A DNA stretch of 64,000 nucleotides from Crambe crambe (Eukaryota > Porifera > Demospongiae > Poecilosclerida > Crambeidae), in assembly GCA_963924555.1 (NCBI GenBank), contig OZ004586.1, positions 5,972,501-6,036,500 of the forward strand, in the 5' to 3' direction. The notes under the pieces are model-generated. The model saw only the letters and a program-made list of their open reading frames with translations. It was not told the origin of the DNA and did not search any database. Positions 41,467 to 56,400 of this stretch are shown piece after piece. Within the stretch, counting starts at the first letter, position 1. Each line of letters starts with the position of its first letter. A program made the translations under genes and the position numbers.

Positions 41467-44400
41467 ATGTCGATCATTCTTCTGTGTGTGTCCACGATTT
41501 TAGCCCTTCACTTCATCTCTACATCTGGTGTGCAGGGCCTCTCTGCTCCAAATTGTACAGTGAAAAGAGGTGAGTGTAGATTACAAGACCTGTAATTTGA
41601 CACTGTCTGCAAGCTGGCCCATCCATGCAGATGAAAAAGATAGCCCTTACTTGGAGAACAATGATTTACACATCTGGAAGCAGTTGTAGTAGCTAACTAG
41701 TTATAAGCTATAGTAAAACAGGCAAGGCCTCATGCAAAGTCTATTTGTGTCAATGGAAGCCAGATCATTGTAATATCTCAAAGCTGCTGAGAAGAGTAGA
41801 AGTTCTGTCACAGTGTATTTCAGCCTGTGTATGTTAATCATTTCTTAAATAACAGAAATTCTGTCACAATGTATTTCAGCCTGTGTATGTTGACATTTAA
41901 AGATAAACAGTAATATTTCCAAAAACATTTTCGAAGTATATGCATGTTAGTAGGTAATAACATGTTCAAGTGTTGCACCTGTCCAGTTGAAAGCTTGGGT
42001 AGAGCATGTAATCATCAATCACTCAACAAGTCGTGTTTGCTGTAGTAATCATTCGCATGCTAGAACTATCAATTTGTTGAGACGATGTGGATCAGTTGAT
42101 CTTACACTGTAAAAACGAAAGTGTTTACTGTACACCATTTTGTCCCAATACACACACTTTTTTTTTTGGTGGACAATTTAGTGTGCAGTACACACTTTTG
42201 TTTTTACAGTGTATGTTTAAAATTATGTGATGCAACGGACCAGTTCAATATAATAATTACATTAATTTTTAAAAAATTATGCATGTGGACAAAAAATAAA
42301 ACAAAAACAAACAAACAAAAAATAACAACTGATCGTGCATAATCAATTGTTTTCTCGTGTGCCATAATAAAATATGAACATCACTAGAGGAGGTCATCAT
42401 TCATACAGTAGCAGTGACATTGCATCATGCACGAGACCCTGCAATCTGCCAAATACTGTATTGACAAGTAGTAGTATGGTGATGTCCACGCCTTTAGTCT
42501 AAATACCAAGTACGCTGCCAAGTGGTCTAAGTTTATAAGGCTTTGAACAGAAGTAGCACATTATATCAGAACCAGAGAACTCCATTTTAGGTGTTGATGG
42601 TGGAAAGATTTGTCCATGAGCGTGTCCAGCATGTACATGCATACAGAACACACCCATACCTAAAATAAGCAATGTTGTGTCAATCACTAATAGGACAGCA
42701 CTTAGTTGTTAGCTGCATGACTAAGTGATATAAAATTGCTATAGTACAGAGGAAAATGTAAATCAAATGCTATGGAATTGACATCTACAAAATAATAGTG
42801 CAGTTTATGTTTTTTATGTGCTTTCATCCCCTCTCCCTCCACCCCCCATCCCCTACTGTCTCTACTACTACTGATTACGTCATTACTTTGTAGGTGTGGC
42901 ATGCCTAGGCCATAACATAAGAGGTCCCTTTGAGACTGGACACACAGCTGAAGAAATCCTCCAGAATCTCCATAATCGGTTCTGTGGGTGCACATATGTG
43001 ATTGGGAGTGTGAGGATCAGCATGGCAAGCACTCAGTTGCCATCCAGGAATTTCACTGAAGATGACTTTAATTTCCTTTATCACTTGGAGCAGATAACTG
43101 AAGTCCTGACGTTCAGCAGTATTCCAACGACCAGTCGCATCATCCTTCCAAATCTTCGGATCATTCGAGGCAATGCTTTGTTGTCAGGCTATGCCATGTC
43201 TGTAATGAATGTCCATGTGGGAGAGTTTATTCTCCCTAATTTAACAGAGATCACTCATGGGAATGTACAATTCGACCAGCCCTCAAATAAACGTTTATGC
43301 AATCTCAGGAGAGTCAAGTGGACAGATATTATTGATGATGGACAGTTGGAGGATAATTCCTGCATATCTCCCACTCAACAGGGTATGGTGTAATTAATTT
43401 GGGTCTTCTGAATGTTGGATAATATTGAGCATAATGGCTACCTCAATGAGATTGAGTATATCACCTTTATACATGTAAAAATTATTTGCAGGGGGAGGAA
43501 GGTACTTGAAGTTTTGATGACACTGAGTGAACATCCAAGGATGTGTAAATGTGTGATTGTGTATAATGTTTGAAAGTTGGGGGGGGAGGGAGGCAATGCC
43601 CCCCAACTTTGAAGTTGGAGGGACAATTGCCCCCCCCCCCCCGATTTGTATGGAAATACTTAATAACCTACAACACAAGTCACAAGTTTTGGGGTTTGGG
43701 ACTGGCACATTTTGCTTTAAAAAAGTCATTATTCTTTTTTACTGACCTATTATTCTCTGATGTCATAATGTATTTGAAAGATAGCTATTAGCAGACAAGT
43801 TTGTTCAAGCTAGGCTAGCTAGTGTAGGCACACATGATAAATACATTCAAGATCAACCATGAAGTTCACTTTCGATAGCCTATTTAATTCCCTATAGTGT
43901 TGAGATTAGCTGAAAAGAAGTTTTTGTATGCACATAGGCAACGTGTCCTTTCCAGTAACTTGAAACCATAAACATGGCAATGATAATAGCAAGAAAGAGA
44001 TACAAACAAACAAGATATCTAACAAGGGAGTCTCAAAGCCATGCATGCCCATCATGCTCATAAAACTTTTAATGCACAAAAGCTGCAATTTTATTGCTGG
44101 AGTTGCAGCTAGTTTTAAATGGCATCATTAATATGCACCATTTCCTCATTAGAATTGTCTGACTGTTCACAATGTCCTGATGGGTTTTGCTGGACCTCCG
44201 GAACAGATTTCTGCCAAACTTGTGAGTTATTGTAATATTCAATATAAGACTCAGTCTTTTTATATCATTATTGGGGGGAGGTAAGCCCTTTATGGGAGAG
44301 GGAGAGGAAGTGAGGAGAATTAGCTAATAACTACATGAACAATACTAGCTCCAGGAAGTCACAAATTAGAGAATGATTAAGCAAACCATACTCTGCTCAG

Positions 44401-47400
44401 CTAGTGTTACATGCATGACTGCAATGATTGTACTAATTCCAGTAACTGAGCAATAAGTAATTGCTAATAGTCATGGAATATCATGACTTTAGCAATTAAC
44501 TGCTGATAATTTGATTTATATAAGGTTTAATGAATATGTAACAGTGTGTGTACTAACGTTAACTACACAAATTGACAGTAATTTGACACCAGAGCATTAA
44601 AGCGTTTCATAATCTGTCATAGATGCTTCTGCACTTTCTCCCAGTACTTTAGTGTATTGGGATTCTTGTATCCATTGGGACCACCATTGTGAATCCTAGC
44701 CAGGTCTTCATTGGTGGGGGAGTGGCCTAGTCTGGCTTTAGTTGCATAACGATTCATGTAGGTCTGCAGTAAATATTATACAGCTTCCATCTTATCAATA
44801 CTGCAATGGAATCTTGTATCACTCTCACCCACCTGCATGACTTTTCCTGAATACTCCACACTGCCTTCTCCCTTGCAGTTCTGGTAAGTCTTGCCACCAG
44901 ACTTGAGGGAAGGGTCACGTTCTGCAGCATCTTTCCAGTACACCTCGTGATCTGGTATGGACCAATGGCTAGTCCTCCATCTCCAACAGCATCAACATCT
45001 CCACCACTTTCAACCATCTTAAGAGCATAGAAGAGTTTAGAAGATATAGGTCCTATAGTGAGTGACACAGGGAGAATCTTATTCAGAGAGTTAAAGGAGA
45101 GAGTAAGAAAGACTAACCTGCCATTTAATTTCTGTATCTATGATTGCAGTAGATATACTGTAACTGGATGAAGAAATGATTCAACTGAAAGGTAGTAGCA
45201 AACAATTCAATTGAAAGTTTTTCTCACAAAACGATCTGTTTTTATATACGAGAGCCACATGTGACTCTTGCATTGACCATGACATCATCGACATGACCAG
45301 ACTATACAATATTTGTGGTGTTGCTGTTTATTTTGTGGGATGACAGGTCAGCAAATTGAAGTCCCTATAATATCAATATGGATCATGTCTGTCTAGTCAA
45401 TTCACCTGCTGAGCTGTGACTGTCTCCAGCTATTGTCAAGCCATTCATTGCCTAATGAGTACCTCATAGAGAATACTGGTATTAATTGGTGCAACTTTTT
45501 GCATGCTATCTACAGATACATCTGGCCACATGATAATAATAACGCGCCTATAGCTAGCTAGCTAGCTGATTGATTTTGTAGCTAAAATAATAGAGAGAAA
45601 CTGGTAGCCAAGAATTAACCACACACATGCTCAGTAGATACAAGTTTACATACTTTTTTTTGAAGAAAATTGATCATATATAATAATCAAAATAAGTATT
45701 AAGAGTTCTCAGTACATATAAATTGCACCATTAATACAATATTGTGTCACTTTATGTTGTGAGTCTCTACAAATACTTCTGCACTTTCTCCCAGTACTTT
45801 AGTGTATTGGGATTCTTGTATCCATCGGGACCACCATTGTGAATCCTAGCCAGGTCTTCATCAGTGGGGGAGTGGCCTAGTCGAGCCACGGTTGCATAGC
45901 GATTCATGTAGGCCTGCATGTAGCATGGAGTGTGTGTTAAAATATATGTACTGTATAGTGTGAATTTTTTTTTCTTTGGGGGGGGGGGGGGGGTAAAATT
46001 AAAGTGTGAATCATTGTTCAAAACCACAAATTTCACCCCTGATAGAATCCAGCTACCAACAGTTGCTCCCAGTTCATGGAATCCAGTTCCACTATGCCAT
46101 GGAATCCAGTTCAATCATATCCATGGACCATTCCACCATCCTATTTATCAGTAAGACCGCACTCACTTGCATAACTCTCTCTGAATACTCCACACTGCCT
46201 TCTCCCTTGCAATTCTGGTAAGTCTTGCCACCAGACTTGAGGGAAGGGTCATATTCCACAGCATCTGACCAATACGCCTCTTGGATCTGGAATGGACCAA
46301 TGGCTAGTCCTCCATCTCCAACAGCATTAATATCTCCACCACTTTCAACCATCTCAATAGCATAGAAGAGTTTAGAAGATATGGGTCCTGCAGTATACCA
46401 ATAACTATGTCACCAGTTCCAAGGGGGAAGAAAAAAAAAGTTATACCTGCCATTTCTTTCGTTAGGAACTTTGGCGGTTCTTTTCTTCTTATCTTTTAAG
46501 CAATCTATATTTTTAGTGTGAAGGTTAATTCTTTTCTTCTTATGCTGGTTCTTCTCTTTTGAGCAGTCTATTTATAGTGTGAAGAATGCTGACTAGAAAA
46601 TGACATGGCAATAAGAAGGTGCTGACTACTTTATATTCAACAATGAGATTACTCATATTCGTGGCTCTGACAATGTGAGATTACTCATATTCGTGGTCAG
46701 TGCTGACTACTCGTATTCGACAATGAGATTACTTATATTCATGGTCGTGAGTACCGTTTAAATGGTTGCTTGCTTATTCTAGCCAGTGGTGTAGGAAGAT
46801 GATTTTGAATGGGGGGGGGGGGGGGGGGGGGGGGGGGAGAGGTTGGCACTTTTTCCAAAGTAATTTATTCTTCGTTCAATTGACATTCAGTCCTAGTCTT
46901 CTTAATTTGATGAAGGGAAGAAAAAGAGCGTTCTGCTGTGATAGCTATAGCTATGGAATTAATAATAGCTGAATATAGGGGGCCCCTGCCCCCTCTCTGA
47001 AAATAATAGGGGGGCCCTGGCCCCTGTGGCCCCCCTTGTTCCTACGCCAGTGCTAGCATTTGGTATTTTACATTGTAGCAATTCAGCAACAGCCATTAAG
47101 TCAGTGATCATGATGAAGGGTAGTCCTTTGAAGGTTACGGTCATGTGTGGCCATGTAGTCATTATGTCTGTGACCATTTGCTCAGTAGTAATTCATGTAG
47201 AACAAATTTGATGATAAGTGATTGTGTCACAAAAATAATTATTCACAAATACATGTGATAGTTTTGAGTAAGACACTGGCGATTTGAACATTGTTAAATC
47301 ACGATGGTACTGTACTCCTCTCTGCAGTAAGGAAGACCCACCCTTCCTGTCCCAACTGTGGAGTTGATCGCTGTTTCTTCAGAGAAGGTGTACCCCAGTG

Positions 47401-50400
47401 CTGCAATCCCCACTGCTCGGCAGGCTGCGATGGACCTTCTGCAGACCACTGCTTTGTACGTAATGCCAATCAGAATATGAAAGGCCAAAGGGCAAGCCAA
47501 TTTCAGATTTAAAATTTTTATTGCAACATTCACTTAATGGTGACCTCATTAATGATGTTAGTTCTTCCAGTCATAATTGTCCTAGCTGTACTTTCAAACA
47601 GGGTGCTTTTATCCAACCAGAGTGGCCCACCCTGCTCTGCTGTGGATAATAGCAATGTACATATTATGAGGGAGATGGCCGGGTGTATGATTCATGGATT
47701 ATAAGTTAAATATGAAATACTTCCTTGAAATCCATAACTAGGTGGGAGGTTCCAAGAAAAGGTTCCATAATACCTCACTGCATGACACTGTTTCATAACT
47801 CCTTTAATTATGTTACCTATGTTAAAAGTATGTGGTAAAAGATCTATAGTCTTGGTAAGAGATTATGGTCTAGATAGGGACACCATGGTGACTGGTGAAG
47901 GCCACTGACTCTGACCTACACTCTGCACTATGGGATCTGTTTACCTCTTGAGTAGATAGTCATCTCTATTTAAGCTGGCCACAGGATGTAACTGGCTGAC
48001 ATATCAGTTTCAGTTTAATTGCTCAATGAATCCTTTGTACTTAATAGTAATGAAATGTAAATACTTTACGACTGTGTAATGGAATGGTACCTTAAGAGGC
48101 AGAAGGAGACTTAGAAGATCGGGCCGTCTAATTGACGTAATTATAGGACAGAGTTCTAGGCACGTACAATAACAGCTTGACTACTTGGAATTTATATAGA
48201 GACTTGTCCGACAATGAATAAGTAACAGAGTAACAACTGAATAACAACTGAATAACAACTAAGTGATTGAAATAACACAGTCACTATAGACAGAATATTC
48301 TAGGAATGGCATTCTAATTACAGTACACTCAAGTTCAAGAACAAGTGGTTTTTTTTCCTCAACTAACAGACTGTCACTCCAGAGCTACTTCAGTGGAGCA
48401 TTAAATTTGGAAGAAAGGTCTATAATTCAAGGCAATTAGTATTCAGGCATTGCTTGTTGGCACAGGAATTATATTTACATGTGTATGGGGACTTTGCCTG
48501 ATATTAGTATCATTAGCTAGTATCGTTAAATGAGGTACAAACCAACCATTACACTGCATACTGTTTTATAGCTGCAATTTCCAACAAAGTTCATATCAGC
48601 AATGAGTGATAAGATATCATGTTCAAAGATATGAAATTAATCACCTATCATTCGAAATTATCAAGGTGTGAAGTAGTTACTAGCTTCATGCATGCTGAGG
48701 TGACAGTCTGGAATTTGCATCTGGACAAGGGGGAGGGATGTTAATTCAACTGTTTTGGGGAGTGTGTGTGATGATTTTTATTGGTATTTGATGAGGTTTC
48801 CTTTAGTAGCATGGGTGGGTGGGTGGAAGGATACACCTAACTCTAATGAGGCTTGAGCTGACTGTGTGTGCCAATAAACTCAAGAATGTGCTGATGGACA
48901 TTTGTTATTGTAATGCTACATAGATCCTTTTTGGATTCAATATATTTGAGTAATATAATACTGGAATGGGTACATGGAATTGGAATGAGTAATGTAATAC
49001 TGGAATGGGTAGAATTGATTATTGGAATGATAATACTGGAATGAGTATTATATGGGAATTGAAATAGTGTGTCAGCCATACAATTGAATTATGACTAGTG
49101 CTGTGAGGCCATAGATCTGAGCCAGCAGTGCCAAGCTGCTGTGGAATTCAATTTAAGTGAATCAGAGTTGCTAAGGAGATGATAAACCAAGAAACATGAC
49201 CTTGAGTGCACGGTGCCCAATTAGCTATGCTTCCAATTCTCCCCTATGAAGTGTAGCTATTTATGGCAGCATATTATAGCACTATTACTAAAATGGAATG
49301 CATGAGAAACAACATTTTGTTCTGCAGTGAGTCTTTTAGATTTCTGAATGGTCCCATGTTTAAATGGCTATGAAATGAGTACACTGAAACATCTGAACAC
49401 TTTTGGAGAAATTTGGAGCTATGACATGTAGAGAGGTTATATTGGAGGGGTCCTTTGTCGGGTTGACTTATGGTTAGCTTGCTATATCTAGCAGGATCAG
49501 GAGAAACAAGCAGTGTAACAAAGAATGGTTTTGTGACCCTCTTCATAGAACTTTGTGTGTAGCTGCATAGATCTAGAGCTGAGTGTTTCTTCAGAATTAA
49601 TGTTTACTAGCTATGTTCCTAACTTCAGGCTTGTCGTGGCTTTGATAACAATGGGACTTGTCTCTCTCAGTGTCCTCCTCAAGTCATCTATGATCCTAAC
49701 CTGTTCCAGCTGGTGGACAATCCAGACTTCAGGTTGGCCGAGGGAGGCTTGTGTGTTGAGAGCTGTTCACGTAAGTAGAATTGCAGAAAATTATATTAAG
49801 GGATTGGAGCTCTAGAGGAACCCAATGCACATTTTAGAGGACCTACTGCATGATTTATTTAGAGGGTCTATTAAAAAGACCCACTGCAAGTTTTAGGAGC
49901 CACTGCATGTTTTATTTAGAGGATCTATTTTAATTTTGGAGAATTTATTCAGAGGATCTATTCAGGAGCCACTGCATGTTTTTTTTATTAGAGGAGCAGC
50001 ATGTTTTATTAGAAGACCAACTGCATGGATCTATTTAGAGGAACTAATGCATATTTATATAGAGAATCTATTTAGAGGAACTACTGCATGTTTTATATAG
50101 AGGAACTATTTACATGTTTGTAGAGGATCTATTCAGTGAGTTACTGCCTGGCATATTTTTAGAGGAACCACTGGATGGTTTATTTAGAGGAGCCACTGGA
50201 TGGTTTATTTAGAAGAGCCACTGGATGGTTTATTTAGAACCACTGGATGTATAAATAGAGGATGTACATACATGTGCTGTGCAATGTTATTTATTATCAC
50301 AGCTGGACTGTTCCAATTGGCTGGGAGCTGTGTGGAGATCTGTCCCACTGGCTACACTGTTGATGACACTGGAGTACAGTGTGTTGAATGTAGAGGTGGA

Positions 50401-53400
50401 CTCTGTCCCATTGGTATGTATGTATGTATGTATGTATGTATGTATGTATGTATGTATGTTATTGTATGTATGTATGTATGTATGTATGTACCGTATTTCC
50501 TTGAATAATAGCCCTCCTTGAATAAACGCCTGCCTCATATAATCGCCGGGAGACTTCAAGCAACATAAGAAATACACGCCGGCCTCGAATTAACGCCTGG
50601 TCAAAGTTCAAAGTTTAATAGCTGCAAACCGCGCGCGCATGCCAGTTCGCCACGTGCATGAAGCAGCTGCTAAGTTTGTGTCGAAAAGATCTTGCTACAG
50701 TAGCATAACCAAAATCAAAGCTGTAGAAACGACAGATAAAAGTCTAAGAAGCAGGTAAGATCAGTTAATGAACCTATTTTCAGCTACGTATGATGCAGCA
50801 ATACTAACTATATCCTCGGATAACGCTCGACTCGCCATTAATAATGCACACGCCACCTTGTGCCCGCAGTACATTAATTTAATAGACGCCGGCCTTATAT
50901 AGAAGCCTGCCTCGTTTTGTAGCCGGGTATGAGAATTCTCTGTAAGAAATAAACGCCCGGGCTATTATTCAAGGAAATACGGTATGTATGTATGTATGTA
51001 TGTATGTATGTATGTACATGAGTGTGGACTCCATGAAATACAAGCACCTCTCTAATCTTCTGTCAGCATGTTAGCATAGTATTTTCATTGAGGAAGAACC
51101 TATGTATTATATGTAAGGCTGGGGAAAATAATATTGGCAGAAGTTTAATTAGGTAGATTGCCTAGCTGGGCTGCTGACAAAACTAGCTATCACAAGTGTG
51201 TGATTTCACAATTTATTAATCCTCAGTGCATGCGCAAGGGTTCAGTTGTGTGTGTGTGTGTATCTGTTACACCCACCATGCTGCCAGTAGCGATCAAAAC
51301 GTTTCAATTTCAGCCTTAACGATGTCTAGATGATTCTCTCCAGTGTTTAAATTGAGCCGATTTTTATTCTGGAAAGAAGGCAAGCTTTCCTATACTCCAT
51401 TTATACTCCATATAATGTGGATGCTGCGCTGCTAGCCATTACCTACTCTGTTTTACTTGCACAATTATATTCGTACTAAGCATATACACTCTTAATGTGT
51501 GCTGATCGATCGAGGGTTGGGCTGAGGGTTAGCACTTTAATTACGTAGTAGGTAGTTCATTAGTTGACAAGAAAGGAAGATTGAGGTGGGATATGGCTCC
51601 AACTCTGCAAATCTGTTGTGTGTGACTTTGATGATCATTACCAACTATGACAAGATAGTAATTTACCAGAATTCACTTTGGCTACTCCCTCAATCAAGTT
51701 AAATGTGCTGCCAAAATTCTCTGCCAAATATTCGTAAGTAATGAACTGTCATTGAATGGTATGTATCATGCATAGAATGTGTTGGTGGTGCTGATGGAGG
51801 TGAGATAGTTGATGACAATACCTTGGAGAAGTATCGAGGCTGCACTGTTGTCACTGCAGGATCAGTGCAGATTGGACATGTCACAAACTTGGAGTGAGTA
51901 TCAGTGTCAGGAATCTTTACACATTTGGTGTCTTAATTCACATAGCTAGTCTAGTAAGGTCACTGTTTTTTTCTTCAAGGGCCAACCACATAAAAACCTT
52001 GTAAAAGAAACAAAAAGCTAATCAAGAAGTAGAAGGGTGGGAAATGAATGCATATTTGGTAAAGATTGTCACTGTACATGAATAAATTTGGGCCTTTTTG
52101 TGATCTGTAAGGGCCAAGGGATGGAATTTCAAACTAGAGTCTAGTTAGATCTCGACAGAAGGTAGTTAATTTCTTGCTTCCAAGTTCTACCAAGTACTAA
52201 TGCTTGATTGAACAAATTAAACTCTTTTAAAAGTATGTATAAAGGCTTCAAATAATATAGAGCTGGTCAGTCATGAAAGCGTCGTGCACAGAGAATCCAA
52301 CAGTAGAGAGTCATGTGGGTAGGCTTTCAATCTAGCTAAGCTACCTTCAGTACTTTGTTAGTTGGGGTTCAAAATAGCAATTTACATACCTATGCTACAT
52401 AGAGAAGAGAAAATATCCTCACCTAACTAGCTATCTGTGTTCTCTGCATGAGCAATGGCTGAGAGCTGCGCTAATCTGTATCACAGTTATTAATACGTAC
52501 TTTCCATGTTATAGACTAAGTCAGTTATGCTGGCCAACAAGATAAACGGTGAGAGTAATCAGCTATACACTAATAAAAGGTCTCCTCCATGGTCTAATCT
52601 TTGAGGTAATAATGTCCTCTGGTGCACTGCAGAGTGTATGACTTTGTGGTTGTATGCTAGCTATAAAAGTTCAAGTGATCCTGATTCTGCAGGCTGTTAT
52701 GAATCAGTGGACCATTCCACTGGAATGGAATGGTGGAATGGAATACTGGAACACTTTTTTTTTGTTATTGTTTGTATGTGAGCAAACAAATGTACCTATC
52801 CTTCACTCTCTCAGCCTATTCCCATGCCCTTCACTCCAGGTGCGTCCATTTTGTTATCTGCTCCCAGGGATAACTTTTTTCTCCTATGATTATGCTTCAT
52901 ATCTGGATTCTTGCAAAAATATTCCAAGCCATTAAATGCCCACCATAGGACAAGGAATTGAGTGCCAGTCTTGATTACCACATTATTTCCTGTGTACGGG
53001 ACCGCACAATTTGGAGATACCTAAAATTAATATATCATTTCACAGCTCAGAAATACACACAAACAACTTCTTTTTTTACTGTGGAAGTCCAGCAACTCCT
53101 TTGGTCCCTTCCCTCTTGTATATTATAAATAAAAAATGAATTCCAGTATTCCATTCCACCATTCCATTCCAGTGGAATGGTCCACTGATTCATAACGGCC
53201 GATTCTGCATAATGGTTAGACACCGAGACCAACCCGATCTATGGTCTATTTAGAAACCTGAGAGCCCTGGGCTGTAGCGTCCCGAGCACAGCGAGGGTGC
53301 TACTAAGGGCCCGAAGGTTTCTAAACAGACCGTAGATCCCGTTGGTCGAGGTGTCTAACTTATTTAGACTATAGCCAATCACTGGAGTTGTTTAACTTAC

Positions 53401-56400
53401 CTCAACAAATAATAACCATGGTTTTTAAATGCAACAAACATGAATCAGAGTGCACCTAGAAACAATTACCGTGGCCACCGCGATGCATTGCTACAATTGG
53501 ACCAATTGGAATGACCATTTTTACTGATTCATTCATTGGATTCATCCTAGGGCAAGTGAATTCTAAGTGCCATAAGGCGTGATTCTAAGTGCCATAAGGC
53601 GTGATTCTAAGTGAATAGAATTCACAAAATGGACCAATGAGATTCCTTGATTGTGACTAGCTATAGTCTAAATTTTATTTATTGTTTTTCTTTTAGTTAC
53701 AGCCGATTAGAAGTGCTGTCCACGATACAGGAAATCAGAGGATCTCTAAGAATTTCTGGGCTTGAAATACAATCCTTCCCTTACTTGAGGAATCTCAGAA
53801 TTATTGGATCAAAAAATGTCACAGATGCATTTGGAACAAATTGTGGCCAAAGTAAGAGGATTGTAGAATTAATGTACTAGTGGGACACCATTCATGTAGT
53901 GCTATTCAATTAATGTTGATGACCCTTACAAGTTATGCCTGTGCATGAATAAAGTTCCATAACTGTACATTTTTCTGGAGTGAGAGGCTATTCTTTCTCT
54001 CTTCTGCTTGTGCAAGTTGTGCAGGACATTATTGTTCTAGCTACTTTGCTAGTATGTGGTCGGCCCTTGAAAAAAAAAAACAACAATAATATTATTTGCA
54101 TTTTATCCCATGAAGATTTCCCATTATGCAGTATACCTCATTACTGGCCACCATTAATACATTAACTACCATACATAATAATAATTATTGTGTTCTCCTC
54201 AGATTCACCCTATGTCTTGGATCTTCGTGGCAATTTTGTCTTGAAAGAAATAGACCTGAGTTCCTTGGAAGAGATTCGAGGGTCTGGAATTCTGTGGAAT
54301 AATAATCCTAGTCTGTGTTTTGTTGGGAATGTGACTCGATTTGTGGTCACTGATTCTCCTAATTGTGTTGCTGGGCAGAGAGGTGATGCAGCTGAATGCA
54401 GTAAGTCCCAATTCTACTGTTTCTCATGATTTGATGGGCTGAAACTGTAAATTCCATTCTCTTATCACATTACTTCCCTTGTTAATCACATTTTTTGAAA
54501 TAATTAATGCTTTGAGCTTATGTTTTGCTGCAGTCAATGATGGATATTTGTGTCATCCTGAGTGTAGCTCCAATAGCAGCTGCTGGGGGCGTAGAGATGA
54601 CCAGTGTGATGGCTGTCTCCACTTTGCCTACCAGAAGCGTTGTGTGTCCGACTGTTCTGTGGTTACTGCTACACTTCCCATGGATGACCCTGGATTGTAT
54701 CAGAATGAGGAGCAGCGTTTGTGTGAGACCTGTCACCCTCAGTGTGTGGGGGGATGTCAAGGAGGAACGGTAAGAGTGTAATAATTATAGTACAATAGTA
54801 AAATTTTGCCCTACATATAAGTATTTATGAGAGAAGCCACGCCCATTCCATACTAACCCTACATAGAAGTTATTATTATTATTATGCAGCTTACATATAA
54901 TATTATACAATGAAGTAAAGAAAAAAAAAACTTATTAAATAAAACAGACAAGTAGGGATGGCTGTGAATGTAAAGTTCCAAAAAGTTCATGAACAAGAGA
55001 GCCTTACCTCTCAATGTCCACACCCATATATACTTTATGTATAAAAAGTATTTCCACACAGGGGCCGGAGCATTGTGTAGCGTGTCGTAACTTAACCTTG
55101 TATTCAAATAACTCTTCTGGTGCACGAGTCCGGACCTGCTTGGGGTCTTGTCCTGTTGGGACGTATCTGGTCTCTGACCGCAGTGAGTGTGTTCCCTGTC
55201 ATGAACACTGCAGTAGGGAAGTGGGGTGTGTCGGGCCACTCCCTTACCTTGACCTTCAAGATGGGTGTCTGGACTGCACCTTGGTTCAACTTGACAGAAA
55301 TGGAAGTCAGGTAATTACGACTTGCACTGGTAGGTCATAGGTGTCAGAGGAAGAGCATGGAACCAAATATTTTGTGGGGCGAAACTTGACATACTGTAAA
55401 TTGGGAATTAATTATTTCAATGTTGATTAATTTTCGTGGTCATGTTCAACAACGAAAATTAATATTACTGGAAAATTAATTACATTGTACAAAATAGTGT
55501 AAAGGCTAATTACAAGTAAGTAAACTGAATAAATCAACATGAAATTGTAAACATGAATTATTATCAACAAAATCTCCTAATTTACGGTATGTTCTAATTT
55601 ATCAGAGCAATATTGTGGGATAGAAGCCTGCACTATCAGTGCAAGATTGTAGTAGTATATGAAGCATAAAGTTCCATTTTACCACAGAAAAGTATCATAT
55701 GCTATGTCTGCTGCAAGGATTATGTAGCCAGCTATGAGAGATATCCTGGCTTCATTTGTAATGGAGTGTGTAGTGTCATCCTATTTACTTCAGTAAAACA
55801 ACTCATATTCACTCTAGTTACTTGCATTTCCTCTATAGGATAGGTGTGTCTCTGGTAGCTGTAATCCTGGATTCTATAGAAGTGTCTTGGCCCCTGAAAA
55901 TGCCAGTCGTGCAGTTGTTGGTGACCTTCGATTAGGCTCGGACATTTGCCTCCCCTGTAATGAGCTTTGTGCTCAGTGCTCAGGACCGGGAACAGAGAGG
56001 AGTGTTTGTCACGTCTGTAGCATGGCTATCAACCAGGACCTTCAATGTGTGGCTCAATGCAATCCTAATGGTAAGTGATTCAATATACTATGCAAGCTAT
56101 AATAATTATGGTTATACGCACTAATAGAAATGAGTTATGGGAAATAAAAAAACCCAGATATCCCACTCCCCCCTACCCTGTGAAGATTTCCTCCCATTAG
56201 TTATAACAACTTTTGAGAAATACCATTATAGCTAATTGTGTGTCTTGCCAAAAATCTGATCTGATTGCTGTTAATTATTTTGTTCTAGAATACCTGGATA
56301 TGAATAACATAGTGTGCATGAGGTGTGCCTCTCCCTGCAATGGCTGCACTGGATCCACTGCCAATGACTGCACTGACTGTGCTCCTAGCTTCTTCAAAAA

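Noticed and set aside
44617..46453. Bacterial contamination as source of the lysozyme genes
   Set aside because: Both copies have two introns with GT-AG sites and sit inside a host intron.
50287..50577. Minus-strand frame with YIHTYIHT repeats
   Set aside because: Translation of the (GTAT)n microsatellite opposite kinase exon 6.
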